41,139 bases of DNA from Candidatus Rikenella faecigallinarum. GTDB lineage: Bacteria; Bacteroidota; Bacteroidia; Bacteroidales; Rikenellaceae. The stretch is from contig DXHL01000036.1 in assembly GCA_019113395.1 (NCBI GenBank), forward strand, positions 1 through 41,139, given 5' to 3'. Numbering within the stretch: the stretch's first letter is position 1; each line of letters begins with the position of its first letter. The notes below the pieces were generated by a model. It was given only the letters and a program-made list of their open reading frames with translations. It searched no databases and was not told the DNA's origin. Shown piece by piece: positions 6,694 through 15,900 of this stretch. Both the position numbers and the translations under genes were made by a program.

Positions 6694-8244
6694 TTATCCC
6701 TTTCGAACACTCTGATATTTGGCACAGATAATATCAGCAATGGGGATATTTTGAATTTTGCTCTCCAACCACGAGATAATATCCAGATAGAAAAATGGCC
6801 GCCGTTCATAAGGATGTGTCTCAAAGGGTTTAAGGTGGTCATAGAGGCGTTTGAGTTCCCCTTTGAAATCCGAAGCATACGTATGCGGTATGCGTTTCAA
6901 AAAAGTAATTATTTCGTGTTGGACGGAGTGCATATCATTGACCTTCAGGACAAAGGAATAGACATTCTTGATTTGTGCCTCCAGCGAATAATCATCCCCC
7001 GCCTCATAAGAAGCTATCAGGTGCAAAATACGGGCAAAGACCTGCAGGTCGCGGCGAAATTGCGGATTGGGGATGGAGATTATCGTATGCAGATAACTGA
7101 TGCACTTTTTATAGTCTCCATGACCGAAATAGAGGCAGGCAATTTTGTAGGACAACAACATTCGATAGTGTTCGTCCACACTGCGACCATAGCGCACAAG
7201 GAACTCATCCACCTGCGACACCAGCGAAATTCCCTCGGCAAAACTACCCTCCAGAAAGTGCACATTGATTTTGGCCTGCAGAAGACACAGGTTGGAGAGA
7301 ACCATCAAACTGTCTGTTTTGGGTTTAATGTTTGGCAGTTCGCGTTCAAATTTGGCAATGACCTCCAACATCTGGTCGTGGCGGCGCGTCATGAAAAGGA
7401 CGTCCAGCAAACGTGCCACCGCTCGCACATAATGGTCGTAATAGGCTGAAATCAATTCCGGTTTTTCATCGAAAAGGCCCAGCCACCGCAACGCATGACG
7501 GTAGCACATCACGAAATCGTAACGGATGTAGCTGTACCACATCCGAGCCTGATAGAGGTAGAGCCGTTCGTGAAAGCTCATTCCGCGGTCGTCGTACCCC
7601 TCCAGTTTCGACTTGAAAAAATCAGTCACCAGCTTTCGGTCCTTTTCGCTGCGGACATAGCCCAACTGGAGATTCAGACTATAAAGTTGTACCGAGAGGT
7701 TGGACAAATCATTGATATTGGCAATGCGCCGCGAGAGCGACTCGGCCTGGGCGCTGAGTCGCTCGGCACGGTCCGAAGCGTTGCGGTTCATGTGGAGCGA
7801 GGCGACCCGTTTCTCAAACTCCACAATCTCGAGTGCCAACGTAAAATTCTGGAAATCGAGCGCCAGGGTTTTGGCCCGGTCCAACATTTGGAGCGCCTGC
7901 CGAATCATGCTCTTGTCATAGAGAATGCGGGCAAAGTCCACCATCTGGTGAATCTCCATCACCTCCACATGCTGCACATTGAGCAGCCGGATGCTCACCA
8001 GCAACTGCCGATAGAGATAGGCTTTCATGTTGGGCAACTGCTCCTTTTTGATACCCGTTTTTCGGAGCACTTTGGCCTCGTCGTACTCCTCCAGGGAGTC
8101 CAGCACATCGAACAGCGCAATAAATTTCGCCTCCTGATTGGCCGCGTTGCGGGCCGCATAGAGTTTGAAATTCCGTTTTTCGGCTTTGCTCATGCCGTGA
8201 ATCAGCTCGAACAGAGCCTCTTGTTTATTGACGTTTGCAGCCAT
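6694..8244 (-). CDS. Conserved helical-repeat protein of unknown function
   Basis: A 516-residue, soluble, almost entirely alpha-helical protein. It has no signal peptide or membrane segment and has the spacing of degenerate tetratricopeptide-like helices (for example around residues 115-170 and 330-420). It starts MAANVNKQEALFELIHGMSKAEKRNFKLYA, a charged opening that I have no functional assignment for. The longer possible N-terminus to 8310 contains unlikely sequence and lies upstream of a -7 box, so 8244 is chosen. A role as a scaffold or interaction protein is possible but not shown. It is divergent from purM and converges with the FISUMP cassette. Confidence 0.7.
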   Translation of the reverse strand: MAANVNKQEALFELIHGMSKAEKRNFKLYAARNAANQEAKFIALFDVLDSLEEYDEAKVLRKTGIKKEQLPNMKAYLYRQLLVSIRLLNVQHVEVMEIHQMVDFARILYDKSMIRQALQMLDRAKTLALDFQNFTLALEIVEFEKRVASLHMNRNASDRAERLSAQAESLSRRIANINDLSNLSVQLYSLNLQLGYVRSEKDRKLVTDFFKSKLEGYDDRGMSFHERLYLYQARMWYSYIRYDFVMCYRHALRWLGLFDEKPELISAYYDHYVRAVARLLDVLFMTRRHDQMLEVIAKFERELPNIKPKTDSLMVLSNLCLLQAKINVHFLEGSFAEGISLVSQVDEFLVRYGRSVDEHYRMLLSYKIACLYFGHGDYKKCISYLHTIISIPNPQFRRDLQVFARILHLIASYEAGDDYSLEAQIKNVYSFVLKVNDMHSVQHEIITFLKRIPHTYASDFKGELKRLYDHLKPFETHPYERRPFFYLDIISWLESKIQNIPIADIICAKYQSVRKG

Positions 8245-8266
8245 GGGCAGGGTCTTTGGGTCAGCG

Positions 8267-8274
8267 CAAAGATA
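8267..8274 (-). promoter_or_regulatory. Putative -7 box of the helical-repeat gene
   Basis: The minus strand reads TATCTTTG, an exact TAnnTTTG match, 22 bases before the ATG at 8244. This supports the shorter start. Confidence 0.55.
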
Positions 8275-8346
8275 CCCATTTCTGCGGAGAGTTTTTCGTC
8301 CAAGCGCCAACCGGCAGAGGCTTGTGCATCAAAAGAGAAAAATAAC

Positions 8347-8362
8347 TGTGAAATCATTCACA
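8347..8362. promoter_or_regulatory. CRP/FNR-like palindrome upstream of purM
   Basis: TGTGAAATCATTCACA is a perfect 6+4+6 palindrome and fits the TGTGA-N6-TCACA consensus of CRP-family regulators. Its centre is about 41 bases before the transcription start predicted from the purM -7 box, the usual class II activator position. Confidence 0.4.
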
Positions 8363-8381
8363 CGAAAACCAAAAAAATGAA

Positions 8382-8389
8382 TAACTTTG
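8382..8389 (+). promoter_or_regulatory. Putative -7 box of purM (possibly purM-nqr)
   Basis: TAACTTTG matches TAnnTTTG exactly and lies 28 bases before the purM start codon. No TTTG -33 element is present, which would fit dependence on an activator. Confidence 0.55.
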
Positions 8390-8417
8390 CGCTCGTCATC
8401 CAAAACGGCTTTCTCAC

Positions 8418-9635
8418 ATGGCAGACCACTCACGCTACGCCGGCCGCGGAGTATCCTCCGGCAAAGAAGACGTCCACAAAGCGATTAAGAACATCGACAA
8501 GGGCCTGTTCGAAAAGGCATTTTGCAAAGTAATTCCGGACTATTTCACCGGCAGCGAAGAGCACTGTCTGGTGATGCACGCCGACGGGGCCGGGACCAAG
8601 TCATCGCTGGCCTACCTCTATTGGCGCGAAACGGGCAACCTCGACGTCTGGAAAGGGGTGGCACAGGATGCCGTGGTGATGAACACCGACGACCTGCTCT
8701 GTATCGGAGCCACGGACAACATTATTCTCTCCTCGACCATCGGGCGAAACAAACGGCTCGTACCGGGCGAGGTTATCTCAGCGATTATCAACGGTACCGA
8801 AGAGTTCCTGCAGACCATGCGGGACTACGGGGTCAATATCCGTTCGACGGGCGGTGAAACGGCTGACGTGGGCGATTTGGTACGTACCATTATCGTAGAC
8901 TCGACCGTCACGGCACGCATGCGGCGTGACCAGGTGATTACCAACGACGGCATTGCCCCGGGGTGTGTGATTGTGGGGCTGGCCTCGTACGGGCAGGCGA
9001 AGTACGAAAACGCATACAACGGCGGGATGGGCAGCAACGGGCTCACCTCGGCGCGGCATGATGTGTTCGGAAAGCGGATGGCCGAACAGTATCCCGAATC
9101 GTATGACGGCGGGATTCCCTCGGATTTGGTCTACACCGGCTCGTTCAACCTGACCGATGCCGTACCGGCAAAATATGGCACCGGCGTACCGGCCGACATG
9201 GATATGGGACGGTTAGTGCTTTCGCCCACGCGCACCTATGCCCCGGTCATTACCCGCATCCTGAAAGAGGTAGGACGGAACCATATCAACGGCATGATTC
9301 ACTGCACGGGAGGCGCGCAAACCAAAATCCTCCACTTTGCCCACAACGGCCTGCGGATTGTGAAAGACAACCTGCTGCCCGTTCCGCCGCTCTTTGCCGC
9401 CATCCAGGAACAGTCCGGCACCCCGTGGGACGAAATGTACAAGGTCTTCAACATGGGACATCGGATGGAACTCTACGTCCGCCCGGAAGTGGCCGACGAC
9501 ATCATCCGCATCTCCACCTCCCTGGGCATTGCGGCACAAGTGATCGGACGCGTGGAAGCGCTGCCTGATGCCTCCGCTCCGGCGCAACTCGACCTCACGG
9601 CGGCTGACGGAAACACCTACCACTACACCCGCTAA
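8418..9635 (+). CDS. purM: Phosphoribosylformylglycinamidine cyclo-ligase (AIR synthase)
   Basis: PurM closes FGAM to AIR with ATP, the fifth step of de novo purine synthesis, in the cytoplasm. Family landmarks are the glycine-rich start (YAGRGVSSGKEDV), HADGAGTKSSLAYLYW at about residues 54-69, the QDAVVMNTDDLLCIGA segment at about 82-97, GGETADVGD near residue 145, and HCTGGAQTKILHF in the C-terminal half. At 405 residues it is longer than E. coli PurM (345) and resembles the longer form found in Bacteroidota. The ATG at 8418 precedes the conserved glycine-rich start. nqrA follows 50 bases later without an obvious promoter, so read-through into the nqr operon is possible. Confidence 0.9.
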   Translation: MADHSRYAGRGVSSGKEDVHKAIKNIDKGLFEKAFCKVIPDYFTGSEEHCLVMHADGAGTKSSLAYLYWRETGNLDVWKGVAQDAVVMNTDDLLCIGATDNIILSSTIGRNKRLVPGEVISAIINGTEEFLQTMRDYGVNIRSTGGETADVGDLVRTIIVDSTVTARMRRDQVITNDGIAPGCVIVGLASYGQAKYENAYNGGMGSNGLTSARHDVFGKRMAEQYPESYDGGIPSDLVYTGSFNLTDAVPAKYGTGVPADMDMGRLVLSPTRTYAPVITRILKEVGRNHINGMIHCTGGAQTKILHFAHNGLRIVKDNLLPVPPLFAAIQEQSGTPWDEMYKVFNMGHRMELYVRPEVADDIIRISTSLGIAAQVIGRVEALPDASAPAQLDLTAADGNTYHYTR

Positions 9636-9685
9636 CCCACACCCTCCGAACAGCGACAATCCAAAACAACAACTCAATAACCAAT

Positions 9686-11062
9686 ATGTCGAAAGTAATC
9701 AAACTACGCAAAGGTCTCGACATTAACCTGGTCGGCGCAGCCGAACGGGTACTCACCAAGGGGTCCGCAGCGGCCAGCTACGCGCTGGTACCGGACAACT
9801 ACCGCGGTGTGACCCCGAAGATGCTGGTCAAGGTTGGTGACAAGGTCAAAGCCGGCAGCCCGCTCTTCTTCTCGAAAGAGAACCCCGAGGTGCTCTTCAC
9901 CTCGCCGGTGAGCGGTGAAGTGAGCGCGGTAAACCGAGGCGAAAAACGCAAAATCCTCAGTGTCGTGGTCACCCCCGACGGGGAAAATCAAAGCGAACAC
10001 TTTGACGTATGCCCCATCGCGGAACTGACCCGCGAACGCGTGAAAGAGACGATGCTCAAAGCCGGTTTCTGGCCGATGATTGTGCAACGTCCGTTCGGGG
10101 TGATTGCCGACACCGCCGCAACCCCCAAAGCCATCTTCGTATCGGGTCTGGATACGGCACCGCTGGCTCCTGACCTGAACTTCCTGGTGCAGGACCAGGG
10201 CGAACACATCATCGCCGGGCTGGAAGTGCTCAAAAAACTGACCGACGGCAAAGTACACCTGACCGTAGGCACCGACACCACAGCCGGTGTGCTGAGCCGC
10301 GTGAAACAGGCCGAAGTACACCACATCGAAGGTCCGCACCCGGCCGGTAACGTAGGGGTACAGATTGCGCAAATCGACCCCATCAACAAAGGCGACATCG
10401 TCTGGACCGTCGAACTGCAACACGTGGCCATGATTGGTCGGCTCTTCCTGAGCGGACAGGTAGACATGAGCAAAGTGATTGCCCTGACCGGTTCGGAAGT
10501 GGCCAAACCGCGCTACTTCAAGGTGATTAGCGGCGCCCTGATTACTTCGGTCACGGACGGCAACCTGCGCGAACAGGCCCCTGACGCCCAACACGATGTG
10601 CGTATTATCAGCGGGAACCCCCTGACAGGTACCAAAGTGACCCCGGACAACGTGAACGGTTACCTGGGCTTCTACCACAACCAAATCACCGTTATTCCCG
10701 AAGGGAACACGTATGAATTTCTGGGCTGGGCCATGCCCCGTCTCAACAAATTCTCGGTCTCGCACAGCTACTTCTCGTGGCTCTGCCCCAAGAAAAAATA
10801 CAACCTCGATACCAACATGAACGGCGGACATCGGGCATTCGTCCAAACGGGCATCTACGACAAGGTGCTGCCGATGAACATCTACCCGCTCTACCTCATC
10901 AAGGCTATCCTGGCCGGCGACATCGACAAGATGGAAAACCTCGGTATCTACGAAATCCTCGAAGAGGACGTAGCCCTGTGTGAATTCATCGACCCCTCCA
11001 AAAACGAATGGCAGGCCATCGTCTCCAAGGGTATCGAACAGATGATAAAAGAACTCAACTAA
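9686..11062 (+). CDS. nqrA: Na+-translocating NADH:quinone reductase subunit A
   Basis: First gene of a complete six-gene NQR operon. The enzyme oxidises NADH, reduces quinone and pumps Na+ out across the inner membrane. NqrA is the cytoplasmic subunit, without membrane segments, that contacts quinone. The 458-residue protein starts with KLRKGLDINLVGAAE and has the VPDNYRGVTPKMLVKVGDKVKAGSPLF lipoyl-like barrel early, then SHSYFSWLCPKKKYNLDTNMNGG in the C-terminal third, as in other NqrA proteins. nqrB begins 10 bases after its stop. Confidence 0.95.
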   Translation: MSKVIKLRKGLDINLVGAAERVLTKGSAAASYALVPDNYRGVTPKMLVKVGDKVKAGSPLFFSKENPEVLFTSPVSGEVSAVNRGEKRKILSVVVTPDGENQSEHFDVCPIAELTRERVKETMLKAGFWPMIVQRPFGVIADTAATPKAIFVSGLDTAPLAPDLNFLVQDQGEHIIAGLEVLKKLTDGKVHLTVGTDTTAGVLSRVKQAEVHHIEGPHPAGNVGVQIAQIDPINKGDIVWTVELQHVAMIGRLFLSGQVDMSKVIALTGSEVAKPRYFKVISGALITSVTDGNLREQAPDAQHDVRIISGNPLTGTKVTPDNVNGYLGFYHNQITVIPEGNTYEFLGWAMPRLNKFSVSHSYFSWLCPKKKYNLDTNMNGGHRAFVQTGIYDKVLPMNIYPLYLIKAILAGDIDKMENLGIYEILEEDVALCEFIDPSKNEWQAIVSKGIEQMIKELN

Positions 11063-11072
11063 CGGCACTGTA

Positions 11073-12257
11073 ATGAAAGGTCTAAGAAACTATCTGAACA
11101 AAATAAAGCCCAACTTCGAAGAGGGCGGAAAGTACGGCAAATTTGCCTCTACTTTCGAAGCGTTCGAATCGTTCCTCTACGTGCCGAACACCGTCACCAA
11201 AAAAGGGGCACACATCCGCGACGCCATGGACCTCAAACGAACCATGACCGTCGTGATTATCGCCCTGCTGCCGGCACTGCTCTTCGGCATGTTCAACGTC
11301 GGATACCAGCATAACCTCGCGCAAGGCGTCGAAGCCACCGTGATGCAAAACTTCTGGTTCGGCTTCCTCAAAGTCCTTCCGATTATCATCGTATCGTATG
11401 TGGTCGGACTCGGTATCGAGTTCATCTTCGCCGAAGTACGTCACGAAGAGGTCAATGAAGGCTTCCTGGTCAGCGGGCTGCTCATTCCGATGATTATGCC
11501 GGTCGACTGCCCGCTCTGGATTATCGCCGTGGCCACCGCCTTCGCCGTTATCGTCGGCAAAGAGATGTTCGGCGGTACCGGGATGAATATCTTTAACCCG
11601 GCTCTGCTGGCCCGCGCCTTTATCTTCTTCGCATACCCCACCTCCATCTCCGGGAACGAAGTATGGGTCGCAGGACTCAAAAACGGCCTCACCACCGTCG
11701 ATGGCTACTCGGGCGCTACCCCGCTGTCGGATGCCGCTGCCGCACTCTCCAGCAACGCTCAATCCATCGACTGGAGCATGGGCACTACCCCCATCGACTG
11801 GTTCTTCGGCTTTATCCCCGGCTCCATCGGTGAAACCTCTACCCTGGCTATCCTCATCGGGGCCTTTATCCTGATTTGGACCGGCGTCGGCTCGTGGCGA
11901 ATCATGCTCTCGTGCGTGCTCGGCGGACTCGTCATGGGCGGTATCTTCAACCTTATCGGCGCAAACGTCATGATGGATATCCCGGCCTGGTACCACCTGA
12001 TTATCGGCGGCTTTGCCTTCGGTACGGTCTTCATGGCCACGGACCCCGTGACCGCCGCGCAAACCAACCGCGGTAAATGGATTTACGGCTTCCTGATTGG
12101 GGTGCTCTGCGTGATGACCCGCGTGCTCAACCCGGGCTACCCGGAAGGTATGATGCTCGCCATCCTCTTCATGAACGCCATGGTGCCGCTGGTGGACTAC
12201 TACGTGGTACAAGGTAACATCAAACGCCGTCTCAAACGAGCCAAAGCAAACGCCTAA
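11073..12257 (+). CDS. nqrB: Na+-translocating NADH:quinone reductase subunit B
   Basis: A 394-residue integral membrane subunit with about ten hydrophobic segments. It carries riboflavin and a covalent FMN; the flavinylated threonine is Thr216 in the SGAT motif at residues 213-216, followed by PLSDAA. NqrB is thought to contain the main Na+ pathway. The N-terminal 50 residues are cytoplasmic and charged. Position between nqrA and nqrC and tight spacing support a single transcript. FMN attachment requires an ApbE flavin transferase, which is not encoded in this window. Confidence 0.95.
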   Translation: MKGLRNYLNKIKPNFEEGGKYGKFASTFEAFESFLYVPNTVTKKGAHIRDAMDLKRTMTVVIIALLPALLFGMFNVGYQHNLAQGVEATVMQNFWFGFLKVLPIIIVSYVVGLGIEFIFAEVRHEEVNEGFLVSGLLIPMIMPVDCPLWIIAVATAFAVIVGKEMFGGTGMNIFNPALLARAFIFFAYPTSISGNEVWVAGLKNGLTTVDGYSGATPLSDAAAALSSNAQSIDWSMGTTPIDWFFGFIPGSIGETSTLAILIGAFILIWTGVGSWRIMLSCVLGGLVMGGIFNLIGANVMMDIPAWYHLIIGGFAFGTVFMATDPVTAAQTNRGKWIYGFLIGVLCVMTRVLNPGYPEGMMLAILFMNAMVPLVDYYVVQGNIKRRLKRAKANA

Positions 12258-12275
12258 CCATTCACTGCCAAGACC

Positions 12276-13112
12276 ATGAACAAGCAAAGTAACACATACA
12301 TAGTCACCTATGCGACCATCCTGGTAGTTGTGGTCGCAGCGGTACTCTCCTTTGCCGCCATCAAGTTGCAGCCCATGCAGGCCGCCAACGTGATGACCGA
12401 AAAAATGGGCGCCATCCTCAGCACCATCGGGCAAGGGAAAGACGCTGACAAGGCTGCCGACAAAAACAAATATATCGAAACCGAGTTTGGTAAGTATATT
12501 ACCCGCGCCTTCTTTGTCGATTCGACGGGAAACGCCACCGACGCCACACCGGAACAGGTGCTGAATGCGCTGAATGACCTGCCTTCGGTCTTTGCGGAAC
12601 GCACGGCCATGCCCGTCTTCGAAGCTACGGTGGAAAAAGAGGGAACCCGGCAAATCGAATACGTGATTCCGATGACCGGTAAAGGGTTGTGGGGTGCCGT
12701 TTGGGGTTACGTGGCCCTGAACAGCGACTGCAACACCGTCGAAGGCGCCGTCTTCGACCACAAAGGGGAAACCCCGGGTCTGGGAGCCGAAATCGCCACC
12801 CCGGCCTTCCAACAACAGTTCGTCGGCAAACAAATCTTCGACAAAGAGGGACAATTCGTCTCCATCAACCTGCTCAAAGGACACGGCGCCTCGGAAGGCA
12901 ATCCGTATGCCGTGGATGCCATCTCGGGCGGTACGCTCACCTCGAACGGCGTGAAAGCCATGCTCAAGGATTGCCTGAGCGACTACGTGCCGTTCTTCGA
13001 AAAAGTGCAAACCAACGCTACGGCAACCACCACGGCGGCAGCTGACCCTGCTGCTGCGACTGCGGCTGCCGACAGCCTCGCAACACAAACCACGGAAGGA
13101 GGAGCATTATAA
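12276..13112 (+). CDS. nqrC: Na+-translocating NADH:quinone reductase subunit C
   Basis: A 278-residue protein with one N-terminal membrane helix (about residues 8-30) and an extracytoplasmic FMN-binding domain. The flavinylation site is Thr220 in SGGTLTS; the canonical motif is SGAT, so the alanine is replaced by glycine while the acceptor threonine is kept. After the domain ends near residue 245 there is an Ala/Thr-rich tail of about 30 residues of low complexity, which is unusual for NqrC and is probably a flexible periplasmic extension. Its TAA stop shares one base with the ATG of nqrD. Confidence 0.93.
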   Translation: MNKQSNTYIVTYATILVVVVAAVLSFAAIKLQPMQAANVMTEKMGAILSTIGQGKDADKAADKNKYIETEFGKYITRAFFVDSTGNATDATPEQVLNALNDLPSVFAERTAMPVFEATVEKEGTRQIEYVIPMTGKGLWGAVWGYVALNSDCNTVEGAVFDHKGETPGLGAEIATPAFQQQFVGKQIFDKEGQFVSINLLKGHGASEGNPYAVDAISGGTLTSNGVKAMLKDCLSDYVPFFEKVQTNATATTTAAADPAAATAAADSLATQTTEGGAL

Positions 13113-13759
13113 TGAGTACGCAAGAAAAAGAGCCGCTCTTCTCGGCTAAGAACATGAACATCCTGCTGGGCCCGCTGGGGCGCAACAACCCGATTCTGGT
13201 CCAGATTCTCGGTATCTGCTCGGCCCTGGCCGTGACCGCCAAAATGAAACCGGCCTTCGTCATGGCCCTTTCGGTGACGGTCGTAACCGCCTTCTCCAAC
13301 CTGATTATCTCGCTGATTCGCAAAGGGATTCCCTCGCGTATCCGTATCATCGTCCAACTGGTGGTGATTGCCGCCCTCGTAATCCTCGTGGACCAGGTCC
13401 TCAAAGCCTTCGTCTACGACATCAGCAAACAACTCTCGGTTTACGTCGGCCTGATTATCACCAACTGTATCCTCATGGGACGTCTCGAAGCCTTCGCCAT
13501 GGGTAACAAACCCTGGGCCTCGTTCCTCGACGGTATCGGCAACGGCGTCGGATACGGCATCATCCTGCTTATCGTGGCCTTCTTCCGCGAACTCCTCGGC
13601 TCGGGAACCATCTGGGGATACCAGGTCATCCCCCAGTGGTGCTACGAACACGGCTACGTAAACAACGGCCTGATGATTCTACCCCCGATGGCCCTGATTA
13701 TCGTGGGCATCATCATCTGGATTCACCGCAGCCGAAACAAAGAACTGCAGGAAAAATAG
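13112..13759 (+). CDS. nqrD: Na+-translocating NADH:quinone reductase subunit D
   Basis: A 215-residue membrane protein with about six transmembrane helices, homologous to NqrE and to RnfE. The motifs [21 protein letters not shown] and [10 protein letters not shown] are typical; NqrD and NqrE each supply a Cys in the membrane that together bind an Fe-S/iron centre (here in the TNC segment). Start codon overlaps the nqrC stop, so translation is coupled. Confidence 0.95.
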   Translation: MSTQEKEPLFSAKNMNILLGPLGRNNPILVQILGICSALAVTAKMKPAFVMALSVTVVTAFSNLIISLIRKGIPSRIRIIVQLVVIAALVILVDQVLKAFVYDISKQLSVYVGLIITNCILMGRLEAFAMGNKPWASFLDGIGNGVGYGIILLIVAFFRELLGSGTIWGYQVIPQWCYEHGYVNNGLMILPPMALIIVGIIIWIHRSRNKELQEK

Positions 13760-13792
13760 CCTCACTCCCCCCTATCAACGTAAAGACAAACT

Positions 13793-14410
13793 ATGGAAAA
13801 CATACTGAACATCTTTGTCAAGTCGATTTTTATCGACAACATGGTCTTCGCCTTCTTCTTCGGGATGTGCTCCTACATCGCCGTGTCGAAGACCGTCAAA
13901 ACGGCCATGGGGTTGGGGCTCGCGGTGATTTTCGTGATGACCGTCACCGTGCCGGTCAACTACCTCCTCAACGAATACGTCCTCAAGGCCGGAGCCCTCA
14001 GCTGGGTGTCGCCCTCAATGGCTACGGTTGACCTCAGCTTCCTGAGCCTTATCGTCTTCATCGCCGTGATTGCCTCCATTGTGCAACTCGTCGAAATGGT
14101 CGTCGAAAAATTCGCCCCCAGCCTCTACAGCTCACTGGGTATCTTCCTGCCGCTGATTGCCGTGAACTGCGCCATCATGGGCGGCTCGCTCTTCATGCAG
14201 GAACGCGCCTATGCCAACATCGGTGAAGCGACCGCCTTCGCCCTCGGCTCGGGTATCGGTTGGTGGCTCGCCATCATCGGCATGGCCGCCATCCGCGAAA
14301 AACTCACCTACTCCAACGTCCCCAAACCGCTGAAAGGTGTGGGCATCACGTTCATTATTACCGGCCTGATGGGAATCGCCTTCATGATTTTCCTCGGCAT
14401 CCAACTCTAA
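13793..14410 (+). CDS. nqrE: Na+-translocating NADH:quinone reductase subunit E
   Basis: A 205-residue membrane protein with about six transmembrane helices, starting MENILNIFVKSIFIDNMVFAFFFGMCSYIAVSK, the usual NqrE opening. The conserved VNCAIMGGSLFMQER motif pairs with the TNC motif of NqrD around the intramembrane iron centre. Its orientation in the membrane is expected to be inverted relative to NqrD. Length is normal for the family. Confidence 0.95.
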   Translation: MENILNIFVKSIFIDNMVFAFFFGMCSYIAVSKTVKTAMGLGLAVIFVMTVTVPVNYLLNEYVLKAGALSWVSPSMATVDLSFLSLIVFIAVIASIVQLVEMVVEKFAPSLYSSLGIFLPLIAVNCAIMGGSLFMQERAYANIGEATAFALGSGIGWWLAIIGMAAIREKLTYSNVPKPLKGVGITFIITGLMGIAFMIFLGIQL

Positions 14411-14432
14411 CGCTTTACAGACAGAACTAACG

Positions 14433-15731
14433 ATGATATCATCCACAATTCTTTCAGCAGCGGCCGTAAGCCTCACTCCGACGCTTGTCGCGGCCATCAT
14501 CGCCTTTGCGGTGATTACGCTGATTCTGGTGGCGGTGCTGCTCTTCGCCAAGAAGAAACTCACCCCCTCGGGCAACGTGACCATCACCATCAACGGCGAA
14601 AAGGAAATTACCGCTCAAACCGGCTCGAGCCTCCTCTCCACCCTCAGCGAACAGGGTATCTACCTCCCCTCGGCCTGTGGGGGCGGCGGTTCGTGCGGGA
14701 TGTGCAAATGCCAGGTCCTCGAAGGAGGCGGAGAAATCCTCCCCACCGAGGTCAACTTCTTCAGCCGAAAACAACAACAGGAACACTGGCGCCTGGGTTG
14801 CCAGGTGAAGGTGAAAAACGACCTCAAAATCCAGGTACCCGAAGCGGTGCTGGGTGTGAAGAAGTGGGAGTGTGAAGTGGTCTCGAACCGCAACATCTCG
14901 ACCTTCCTCAAAGAGTTTGTCGTGAAGCTCCCCGAAGGTGAACAGCTCAAATTCCGCAGCGGCGGTTATATCCAAATCGACGTGCCCAAGTACGACGAAA
15001 TCAAATTCTCGGACATGGAAGTTGAAGAACAATACCGCGCCGACTGGGATAAATTCAAGATGTGGGACCTGGTGACCAAAAATCCCGAGCCGACCTTCCG
15101 TGCCTACTCCATGGCCAACCACCCGGCCGAAGGGAACATCATCATGCTCAACATCCGTATCGCCACGCCGCCGTTCGACAAGGCTACGGGCGGTTTCATG
15201 AAGGTGAACCCAGGTATCTGCTCGTCGTACATCTTCAGCCGCAAACCCGGCGACAAGGTGACCATCTCGGGGCCCTACGGCGAATTCTTCCTGCCGGACA
15301 ACCTCCCCGATACGCAAGAGCTGATATTTATCGGCGGGGGTGCGGGTATGGCTCCGATGCGCAGCCACATCATGCACCTGTTCAAAACCGAAAAGACCAA
15401 ACGTCCGGTATCGTTCTGGTACGGGGCACGGGCTCTGAAAGAGGCTCCCTACATCCACGAGTTCCACGAAATCGAAGAGCAGTTCCCGAACTTCTCGTTC
15501 CACCTGGCACTCGACCGTCCCGACCCGGATGCCGATGCCGCAGGGGTTCCGTACAAGGCTGGATTCGTGCACAACGTACTCTACGAAAACTACCTCAAAA
15601 ACCACGAAGACCCCGAAGGCTGCCTCTATCTGATGTGCGGACCGCCCATGATGATTTCGTCGGTGGTCAAGATGCTCGACTCGCTCGGGGTTCCGCCGGA
15701 AAACATCCTCTACGACAACTTCGGTTCGTAG
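14433..15731 (+). CDS. nqrF: Na+-translocating NADH:quinone reductase subunit F
   Basis: A 432-residue NADH dehydrogenase subunit. One N-terminal membrane helix (about residues 15-40) is followed by a ferredoxin domain that binds a [2Fe-2S] cluster through Cys82, Cys88, Cys91 and Cys123 (ACGGGGSCGMCKC, then LGC). The FAD-binding RAYSMANHP motif follows, then the NADH-binding GGGAGMAPMRSH, and the protein ends near the MCGPPMM motif and LYDNFGS. It takes electrons from NADH into the complex. It is the last gene of the operon, followed about 80 bases later by a strong terminator. Confidence 0.96.
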   Translation: MISSTILSAAAVSLTPTLVAAIIAFAVITLILVAVLLFAKKKLTPSGNVTITINGEKEITAQTGSSLLSTLSEQGIYLPSACGGGGSCGMCKCQVLEGGGEILPTEVNFFSRKQQQEHWRLGCQVKVKNDLKIQVPEAVLGVKKWECEVVSNRNISTFLKEFVVKLPEGEQLKFRSGGYIQIDVPKYDEIKFSDMEVEEQYRADWDKFKMWDLVTKNPEPTFRAYSMANHPAEGNIIMLNIRIATPPFDKATGGFMKVNPGICSSYIFSRKPGDKVTISGPYGEFFLPDNLPDTQELIFIGGGAGMAPMRSHIMHLFKTEKTKRPVSFWYGARALKEAPYIHEFHEIEEQFPNFSFHLALDRPDPDADAAGVPYKAGFVHNVLYENYLKNHEDPEGCLYLMCGPPMMISSVVKMLDSLGVPPENILYDNFGS

Positions 15732-15814
15732 GACTGTTATCAGAAAAAAACCTTTTGTTTCCGTTTGTTTCGGATACCTTGACGGAGCAAACAAAGAGAA
15801 ACAAAATGACACGA

Positions 15815-15851
15815 AAAAAGGGTGCGAGATTCGCACCCTTTTTGTATTTTT
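15815..15851 (+). terminator. Rho-independent terminator of the nqr operon
   Basis: A 13-bp perfect stem (15815-15827 and 15831-15843) with a 3-base loop GAT. The 3' arm ends in five T and is followed by GTATTTTT. The arm's A-run upstream allows use in both directions. Confidence 0.85.
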
Positions 15852-15852
15852 G
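15845..15852 (+). promoter_or_regulatory. Putative -7 box of the sulfatase gene
   Basis: TATTTTTG matches TAnnTTTG exactly and directly follows the nqr terminator stem, 48 bases before the sulfatase ATG. The -33 position falls inside the terminator and is not TTTG. Confidence 0.45.
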
Positions 15853-15900
15853 AACTACCAAACTCTTTCATACTACACCCTCAACGACTCATCTCTCCAC

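Noticed and set aside
6423..6878. A 151-codon minus-strand open frame before the helical-repeat gene
   Set aside because: It overlaps the 3' end of the helical-repeat gene in another frame of the same strand and the hairpin tail; it has no recognisable similarity or start signal.
9704..11068. Long minus-strand open frames opposite the nqr operon (also 11082-13088, 14454-15836, 17474-19045)
   Set aside because: They are shadows of GC-biased codon use in well-identified plus-strand genes, rich in His, Val and Gly, with no family similarity.
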